Below, piece by piece: positions 18,471-24,269 of a stretch of DNA of 24,269 nucleotides. Origin of the DNA: Prorocentrum cordatum. Lineage: Eukaryota > Sar > Dinophyceae > Prorocentrales > Prorocentraceae. Within the stretch, counting starts at the first letter, position 1. The number at the start of each line of letters is the position of its first letter. A program made the position numbers and the translations under genes. The notes beneath the pieces were generated by a model. It did no database searches and was not told the origin of the DNA. It worked only from the letters and a program-made list of their open reading frames with translations. The DNA lies in assembly GCA_963575745.1 (NCBI GenBank), contig CAUYUJ010014601.1, positions 366,357-390,625 on the forward strand, in the 5' to 3' direction.

Positions 18471-18620
18471 GCATACCCAGACTCACTTACACTCAGACCA
18501 CTGACGCTCGGATCCACTCCTATGGAGGTTCGTCGCACTCACACTCAGAGCCACTCGTACTCAGACTCACTCGTGCTCAGAGTCACCCGCACTCAGTCAC
18601 TCGTACTCGGGCCAGCTCAT
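18470..18620 (+). repeat. CTCAGACTCACT-type minisatellite, second block
   Basis: Same family as 16376-16740, here lying inside the satellite cluster. Confidence 0.85.
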
Positions 18621-19925
18621 GCTTACCAGGCATGGCACTTGGACCACCCACGGGGGAGCCGCCGGGGGGTATGCCACAGGCTACCTGTTGTCCAGACCGT
18701 GGGGATGTCTCAGGCGGATCGCCCGTTCGCGGCTCTGGACGCGCCTCCTTGCAGAGCCCTGCTAGCACGATGTAGCAGGCATGGCACTTGGTCCACTTAA
18801 AAGGGCCCCGGCATGGGGTATGACACATGCCACGTCGCGCCCAGATTGCAGAATGTCTCGAACGAATCGCCCGTTTGCGGATCTGGACGCGTCTCCTTCC
18901 AGAGCCCTATTGTCACGATGAAACAAGCGCGGCATTTGGACGTCCCAAGGAGGAGCCGCCAGGGGGTATGACACGGGCCCGTTCGCGTCTCTTTGCAAGT
19001 TCTCTCGAAGTCCTACGATTACTGCAATGAAGCAAGCATGGCGTGAAGGGTGAGCCGCCAGGGGGTATGATACGGGCTCGCTCTCGTCCAGATTGTTTGG
19101 ATGTCCCAAGCGAATCGCCCGTTCGCGGCTGTGACTGCGCCTCTTTTCAGAAACCTGTCATCATTGCGATGAAACAAGTATGGCGTTCGCACCCAGCAGG
19201 GGATATGCCACGGGCCCGTTCGCATCTAGATTAAGGATCTGCCTCGAGCGAATCGCCCGTTCGCGTCTGTAGATGCGTCTTTTCAGAGCCTTGTCATCAA
19301 TGCTATGAAAGAAACATGGCGTCCGAACGATCCAAGGGGCACCCGGCAAGGGATATGACACGGGCCCGTTCGCGTCCAAATTAAGGGTACGCTTAGAGCG
19401 AACCGCCCGTTCGCGGCTGTGGATGCGTATCTTTTCAGTGCTTCGTCACCACTGCGATAAAGTAAATATGGTATTAGGGCCACCCAAGGGTGAGCCGCCA
19501 GGAGTTGTGACACGGGCCCGTTCGCGCCAACATAGTGGGGATGCCTTGAGCGAAACGCCCCGTCGCGGCCGTGGACGCGCATCTTGCCAAATCCCTATGG
19601 CCACTGTGATGAAGCAAATGTGGCACTTGGACCACCCCAGAAGAGCCGTCAGGGGGTATGACACGGGCTGTTCGCGTCCAGATTGGTGGGACCTCTCGAA
19701 TCACATGTCCGTTTGTGGCTCTGGGCGCGTCTCCGTTCGGAGCCCCATGATCACCGCGACGACGCAAGCATGGCGCTCTGGCCTCCGAAGGGGGAGCAGC
19801 CATGGGGCATTGACACGGGCCCCTTCGCGCCCAGACTGGTGGGACCTCTCGAGTCGTGCGGCCGTTCGTGGCTCTGGGCGCGTCTCTTTTGCGAGTCCCG
19901 TCGTCGCCGCGACGTAGCAGGCACA
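18621..19925 (+). repeat. ~150-bp satellite, forward orientation, about nine units, with internal inverted repeat
   Basis: Cores lie near 18702, 18851, 19097, 19234, 19384, 19536, 19687 and 19839, with a core-deleted unit near 18990. Units contain two direct GCCCGTTCGCG words about 45 bases apart and flanking arms CGCGYCCAGA and TCTGGRCGCG. In the unit at 19826-19882 both arms carry the changed base (CGCGCCCAGA and TCTGGGCGCG), so pairing is kept. Confidence 0.92.
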
Positions 19926-20574
19926 ACCAACTCACTCGCGCTTCGACTTGCCCATGCCTGGACAGACACAAGAACGCGCCACAACATGGGACGCACAGAT
20001 GGGCGACGAAAAGAAACGGGTCTTACGCGAGATGTCGCAGCGGCCTTACGCGGTGGCTTACGCGGGCCGCCAGCGCGGCACGCTTGATTAGAGCGGGCAG
20101 CTCACGCGCCAATGTCGGCGAAGACGACCCCGTATGTTGGCGTCAGATGGAGATATCCGCGTCTAGCATTTTGAACAAAGTGGGCATGGTGCACTCACCC
20201 GGCAAACGTCCCATCCGTCAGCGTGACAGGCGAGTCGAATCAGAACCTGCGCCATGGTCCCTCCATGGGCGCACGCGTTCGACTCCACCGGGCCGAGCCC
20301 CCTGGTTCGGGCAAAATGATATTTCTCCTCCTCCTCCTCCTCCCCCTCCTCCTCTTCCTCCCCCTCTTCGTGTTGGTATGTGTGTGTGTTTTTGCTTGTC
20401 CTGGCCGCGTCGAACAACTTATTGTATCATACCTGCCTTTTTCCTTGCCCTGGCGCCTGGTTGAGAGGGAGAAACCAAAAGGTCAATCTCCGAAAACTCA
20501 CCCCCGAGCCGCCGCGACCCAAATAACCCTTGAGCAAGCCAAACGACCTCCAGCGCCACGATTTAAATCTGAAG
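19926..20574. other. Unassigned sequence with a short (CTC)n tract
   Basis: CTC repeats at about 20325-20365 sit in otherwise ordinary sequence. TTACGCG words recur at about 20020-20065. A plus-strand frame at 19856-20464 starts in satellite DNA and has no recognised domain. No gene is supported. Confidence 0.5.
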
Positions 20575-20706
20575 CCCCGACTGCGCAGTTTTCGGACTCG
20601 GGGACGCGCTCGCCTGGCCGCCCCGGTGGTCAGCCCTCTTCTTGCGCGCAGGGGAAGCCTTGTGGTTTGAAGTCGCCACAAGGCAGACCTAGTCGCAAAG
20701 TGTCTT
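20575..20706 (+). repeat. Dispersed ~125-bp repeat with hairpin, copy 2
   Basis: Partner of 16200-16330. The hairpin arms are GCCTTGTGG (20657-20665) and CCACAAGGC (20676-20684), a different stem at the same aligned place. It abuts the left end of composite element copy C. Confidence 0.6.
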
Positions 20707-21500
20707 CCCAGCTGTCCTGTGGTGTTGCGTCCTCGTTTTGAAGAGACACTTCACGTGTCTCCCTCCTTCCTCCTCTTCTCTTCCTTCCTCCTCCCACTCC
20801 TGCCTCTGCCCTCCGCACCACTCACGTTTCGGCACGCCTCTCACACGCTTCGTGGCCCCATGCGCAGCTCCACCGAAGACTCCACTGGCAGGGTCCGCGT
20901 GGCGTACCCGCACCCGATTCAGCACACCCCTCACACGCTTCGTGGCCCCATGGCAAGCTCCGCCGACGATCCCAGCGGCAAGGTCCGCATGGCGTGCCCG
21001 CACCCGATGTGGCACACCCGTCGCGCGTTTCATGGCCCCATAGGGAGTTCCACCGAACGCCCGAACGACAGGGTCCGCATGGCGTACCAGCACCCGATTC
21101 CATGATCCCCTCACACATTTCGTGGCGCCATATAGAGCTCCACCGAAGACCCCATCGGCAGCGTCCGCGTGGTGTGCCCGCACCTGATCCGGCACACCCC
21201 GCGCACGTTTTGTGGTCCCATAAGGAGCTCCACCGAAGGCCCCAGCGGCCAGGTCCGCGTGGCGTGCCCACACCCGATTCGGCGCCCCCCCTGCGCGCTT
21301 CGTGGCCCCACAGGGGACTCCAACCAAAGGCCCCAGCGACAGGGTCCGCATGGCGCGTCCGCGCCCGATTCGGCGCCCCGCCCACGCGTTTCGTGGTCTC
21401 ACGAAGGTCTCCTCCGAAGGCCCCGGCGGCAATGTCCGCACGGTGCACCCGTACCCGACTAGACGCACCCCTCATACGTCTCGTGGCCCCGTAGCGTGGT
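20707..21500 (+). mobile_element. Composite VNTR element, copy C (right end missing)
   Basis: The left end at 20707-20748 contains CCTGTGGTGTTGCGTCCTCG and TTTTGAAGAGACA. A CT-rich tract follows (20758-20806), then CTGCCTCTGCCCTCCGCA, then about eight 90-bp units with CGTTTCG-like landmarks near 20848, 20937, 21027, 21116, 21207, 21297, 21387 and 21477. These units differ from those of copy A mainly in the CAGGGTCCGCGTGGCGTACC half. No right end is visible beyond 21500. Open frames on both strands again follow the 30-codon period. Confidence 0.7.
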
Positions 21501-22058
21501 CCGCAACTCGTACTTGCGTTCGATTCGGCACACCCCGCGAACGCCCCGCGATGCGCGCCGGTCGCCCTGGAAGACTTCGAGCGACGCGCGCGGGTCGTCC
21601 GCGGCGCGGGGTCAGAAAAATCGGGTGGCTGACAAGGGGCGAGGCGCCAGGCAGAGCGCGCGGGTGTCAGGCAGCACTTCGAGACAGAGCGCAGGGCAGT
21701 CTCCGCGACTTCGCGTTGGTCGCCCCGAGAGAACTCCAGCGACGCGCGCGGGTCGTCCGCGGCGCGAGCCATGCAGTTGGGCAGTCGAGGGCGGGCCGTT
21801 CCTCAAGTCAGGCCTCGCGGATAAAACCAGCGAAACCCAGCTCCTTGGGAACCCCGTCCCAAAACTGGGAACCAAAGAACCCGGCCGCCCACCGAAATCG
21901 GACAGGGACTTTCGCTGGAACCCCGAACCCCGAACCCAGGAACCCAGCCGACTACCGAAATCAGACCTCTACTGTCGCCTATTCCTTCCACGTCCGCTGA
22001 GACACCTTCTTCAGTGCAAGCGCCGGCTGGGTAATACAAAGGAAGCGACTTAGAGGTA
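21501..22058. repeat. GC-rich sequence with two pairs of direct repeats
   Basis: A ~50-bp segment ending GCGCGGGTCGTCCGCGGCGCG occurs at 21559-21608 and 21717-21766 (split by few substitutions, in the CTGGAAGACTTCGAG part). A ~28-bp segment containing ACCGAAATC occurs at 21879-21906 and 21943-21970, with CCCCGAA repeats between. No gene is recognised. Confidence 0.65.
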
Positions 22059-22290
22059 TGCAGGTGGAGCAGACGATTCAGAAATAGGTTAAGAGAGACA
22101 CGGACGGATGGGGGTTGAGCGGGATACGCATGCATAGACACATGCATGCACACGCACACTACTCGTAACTATAGATGTGCATGTCTATGTGTACACATAC
22201 ACGTGCATATACGCATACACGTATATTCAACTATATGCGTGCATGTGCCTGTGTAGACACAGAGAAGTCTAGAGAAGCACAAAACGATCC

Positions 22291-22333
<43 letters not shown>

Positions 22334-22340
22334 TAAACAA
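22059..22340. repeat. Degenerate CA/TG and ATAC alternating tract, then (GA)n
   Basis: Short GCATACAC and GTGCATGT words make an alternating stretch from about 22120 to 22260. A (GA)n run spans 22287-22335. Confidence 0.85.
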
Positions 22341-22608
22341 ATGACTAGGAATATAAACTACTATCAGATAACAAAGCGCCTCGGAGAGGTCGGGAGGCGA
22401 TCTCGCCAAACACTGGGCAAGGAACACAACATTGGTATCGAACTTCTGGTCTGCTCCTCCTTCGCTCTGGAGAAGTTCAGCAATTGCCTGTTCATACTGT
22501 GGGGCCCCCGAACGTCCGATGAACTCTGGGGGACCGACGAAACACTTCGGACCGCACGGGGACCCGAGAGTGTCTCCTCCAATCGAGATACATGAATAGC
22601 CTTATCGA
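22341..22608. other. Unassigned sequence downstream of the zinc-ribbon remnant
   Basis: Ordinary composition. The minus-strand frame at 22612-22364 is open for 82 codons (starting MIDKAIHVSRLEETLSGPRA) in a different phase from the zinc-ribbon remnant and could be its frameshifted continuation. No domain is recognised. Confidence 0.35.
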
Positions 22609-22770
22609 TCATATTTCCTTCAGACGAGGGTGCGGCAATTTCTGTCGACGAACCGCACTCAAAACCTCAAGTCCCTCTCTGGTCGGCTTCGCACACTTAC
22701 GGAAGAGCTTGAATGCCCTCCCTTGCGACCAGCCACCACAGTCAAGGCAGATCAGTTGTTGCTCGTTGAC
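22609..22770 (-). pseudogene. Zinc-ribbon remnant resembling dinoflagellate retroelement proteins
   Basis: The minus-strand frame contains C-x2-C-x14-C (LICLDCGGWSQGR, then KLFRKC), followed by PTREGLEVLSAVRRQKLPHP, and ends in a stop at 22609. From memory, dinoflagellate retroelement and hypothetical proteins often carry a CxxCG(Y/W)-x12-C block followed by a Gly-x3-Leu-x8-HP segment, and this matches in order and spacing. Upstream, the frame passes into (TC)n-coded sequence, so only this piece is recognisable. It lies on the same strand as, and downstream of, the RNase H-like piece at 23920-24183. Confidence 0.45.
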
Positions 22771-22785
22771 TTCGGTACACCCAGG

Positions 22786-22985
22786 CTCCCCCCCCCACAC
22801 ACACACAGGCCCCGAGGAAGAGCACGTGACAGAGAGACGGAGAGAGACAGAGAGAGAGAGAGAGATAGAGAGGGGGGAAAAAACATGAAGAGATAAAGAG
22901 AGAGAGGGATAGAGGGAGAGAGCGAGAGGGAGAGGGGGAGAAAGACAGAGAAAGAGAGGGAGAGAGAGAGAGAGAGGGCGAACGA
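22786..22985. repeat. (AC)n and long (GA)n purine tract
   Basis: A CCCCCCCCAC(AC)n run at about 22790-22807 is followed by GAGA-rich purine sequence from about 22830 to 22978. Confidence 0.92.
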
Positions 22986-23264
22986 GGGAAGAGCAGGCAG
23001 CGCGCCGATGGGGAGGGGACGCGCGGGGCCCAAGGAGGTGGCTCGCGGCCCCGGGCGGCGCGGCCTGCACCTGCTCTCCCACCTGGGGCGGGCCAGCCTG
23101 GGCGCCGGCACGGCCCGCGCCCCTCCCGTCGGCCCCGCGCCCCGGCCGCCGCGAGCCGCGCAACGGCCCCCGCCCCCTCACCGCCCTGCGTCTCCTCCGT
23201 GAGCGTTTCGGCTCACGGTGGGCTCGTTTTCCACCGCCACCACCACGAGTAGGAGGGGGAGGGG
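22986..23264. other. Very GC-rich block
   Basis: A 64-codon plus-strand frame (23008-23202, starting MGRGRAGPKEVARGPGRRGL) is open but Pro/Arg/Ala-rich, as such DNA usually reads. No domain, leader or promoter is seen. Confidence 0.4.
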
Positions 23265-23465
23265 ATCCTCCTCCTCCTCCGCCGCCGCCGCCTCCTCCTC
23301 CTCTTCCTCCTCCTCCTCCTCCTCCTCCTCCTCCTCCTCCTCCTCCTCCTCCCCTCTCGTCTCCTCCTCCTCCTCCTCCTCCTCCTCCTCCTCCTTCCCT
23401 TCCTCCTCCTCATCCTCCACCTGCTCCCTCCCTCCGACGTATGGTGGTGGTGGTGGTGGTGGAAA
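23265..23465. repeat. (TCC)n, (GCC)n and (GGT)n triplet arrays
   Basis: TCC/CTC repeats at about 23268-23415 include a GCC patch (23280-23292). A pure GGT run lies at about 23441-23462. Confidence 0.95.
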
Positions 23466-23656
23466 ACAAGCCCATCAGCTCAAGCCTGCGCGGGACCTGT
23501 GCATGCTCGTGCGAGATGGCGCCACGGGGAGCCTCTGGGGGAACCTCGGGCGGCTCTGCTCGGCGGCGCTGTGAGCGGTGCCGCGGGCGGCGCGGCGCGC
23601 GTCACGGCTGCCGGTGCCGACGGGATGGTTCAGTGCTTGCGGCGACACCGTGGCTG
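23466..23656. other. Unassigned GC-rich sequence
   Basis: About 190 bases between the GGT array and the inverted-repeat element, with short open frames and no recognised domain. Confidence 0.45.
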
Positions 23657-23831
23657 AGGCTTAGACTTAGGTCGGGCGTGTCCTCCTACAGGCGGATTTT
23701 GGACGACAAATAACAAATAGTCAAAACAATCAAAATATGCTAACAAATTGACAGAAAAACATCCCCGTACTATTTTTAACTATTTTTGGATATGCCTCCT
23801 GTAGAGGGACAGGCCCGACTTAAGCTTAGAC
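23657..23831. mobile_element. MITE-like element with ~38-bp terminal inverted repeats
   Basis: Left arm 23657-23694 and right arm 23795-23831 align as inverted repeats at about 30 of 38 positions, including GTCGGGC and CTACAGG, with one gap. The ~100-bp interior is strikingly AT-rich (for example ACTATTTTTAACTATTTTTG) inside GC-rich flanks. The 175-bp length, long arms and lack of coding capacity fit a miniature inverted-repeat element. I see no clear target-site duplication. Confidence 0.65.
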
Positions 23832-23919
23832 TGGTGCTGCTACCTCTTGGGAGGAGCACGCTGCGGCTCCTGCAGCGGGTGCTGACGAGCTGGAGGCACG
23901 AGGCTCACGGAGCCCGTCC

Positions 23920-24183
23920 TCACGAGGTGCCGGTGGCCAGGACGAGCCCCGTACATTCAACGTGCCGTCGGGGCGCATTGCGAACGCAGGCCAGGCGGAG
24001 CTCAGCCGTCTCCGGAACGCGCCGCGCAGGCTGGTGGACGCCGCGCCCGAGGGCCCAACCGCACCGTGCCACATCATTTGTGCAAGTGCCACGGCTGTGC
24101 CGAAGCAGCTGCGCGCCGAGGCACCCGTCCTCGTCCCAGACGTGGCCGCGATGGGGGCCGCACGCGAGCCGCCTGTCTTTCAT
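23920..24183 (-). pseudogene. Possible RNase H-domain remnant of a retroelement
   Basis: The minus-strand frame reads VWDEDGCLGAQLL, then DVARCGWAL, then PETAELRLACV, then VECTGLVLATG. This order resembles RNase H domains in dinoflagellate retroelements as I remember them: a TDGS-like start, a CGWA block, a PRAELxAL helix with the catalytic Glu, and a YTD-like strand. Here EDG could replace TDG, but the second Asp (YTD) appears as CTG, so the active site would be broken. The remainder of the domain is missing at 23920. Other frames are open too, so this is tentative. Confidence 0.35.
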
Positions 24184-24269
24184 GCGCGCGTGCCGTGTGC
24201 TGCGATGCTCTTGTCGTGCGCGCCCGATCAGAAGCGCGCCAGGTCTTCCGCGCGAGCATGTTCAGGGTC

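Noticed and set aside
21920-21945. Telomere-like CCCCGAA repeats
   Set aside because: Only about three units are present and the motif differs from the TTTAGGG type expected for dinoflagellates.

Overview
The window is nuclear DNA of a dinoflagellate, and almost all of it is repeats. The decisive evidence is a 22-of-22 match to the dinoflagellate trans-spliced leader (DinoSL) on the minus strand at 6105-6126. A partly doubled, decayed leader lies at 12595-12629. A decayed non-LTR retrotransposon at about 4260-5690 (minus) has the reverse-transcriptase and C-terminal zinc-motif style I remember from dinoflagellate elements. The sequence is visibly GC-rich, but I cannot name the genus. All family assignments come from memory and reading; no search was run. 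I find no intact, confidently functional protein-coding gene.

Layout. 1-2000: (ACT)n, a GC- and pyrimidine-rich stretch, (ACG)n and a long (TCC)n tract. 2025-3345: reverse-oriented copies of a ~150-bp satellite alternating with a GAGTCTGAGTG-type minisatellite. 3370-4030: unassigned, ending in a hairpin plus T7. 4260-6126 (minus strand): leader, then a short GC-rich open frame, then a 5'-truncated reverse-transcriptase fragment, preceded by a long (TCC)n tract on that strand. 6127-10000: triplet arrays, small duplications, an ATGC-rich pentamer region and unassigned sequence. 10037-10920: copy A of a composite element (left end, pyrimidine tract, eight 90-bp units, right end). 10956-11985: long (GTTT)n and (GT)n/(GC)n blocks. 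12000-12645: C-rich sequence, then the decayed leader pair between two hairpins. 13612-14213: copy B of the composite element, inverted. 14492-14517: a solitary right end. 14604-16115: an inverted repeat motif on both sides of three minisatellites (about 30, 60 and 12 bp). 16376-19925: forward copies of the satellite and minisatellite modules seen near the left end. 20575-20706: a hairpin repeat also found at 16200-16330. 20707-21500: copy C of the composite element. 22060-24269: dinucleotide tracts, a zinc-ribbon remnant, a GC-rich block, (TCC)n, a MITE-like inverted-repeat element and a possible RNase H remnant.

How it fits together. The window records repeated retroposition and tandem amplification. 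Mature trans-spliced mRNA was copied back into DNA, a retrotransposon decayed beside it, and several modular repeats moved and inverted as units. Two items deserve most attention. One is the composite VNTR element with two reproducible ends, present three times plus a solitary end. The other is the leader / host-like frame / reverse-transcriptase junction at 6126-4260, which could be a chimeric retroposition product. Most long open frames here are by-products of triplet or dinucleotide repeats and are not genes.
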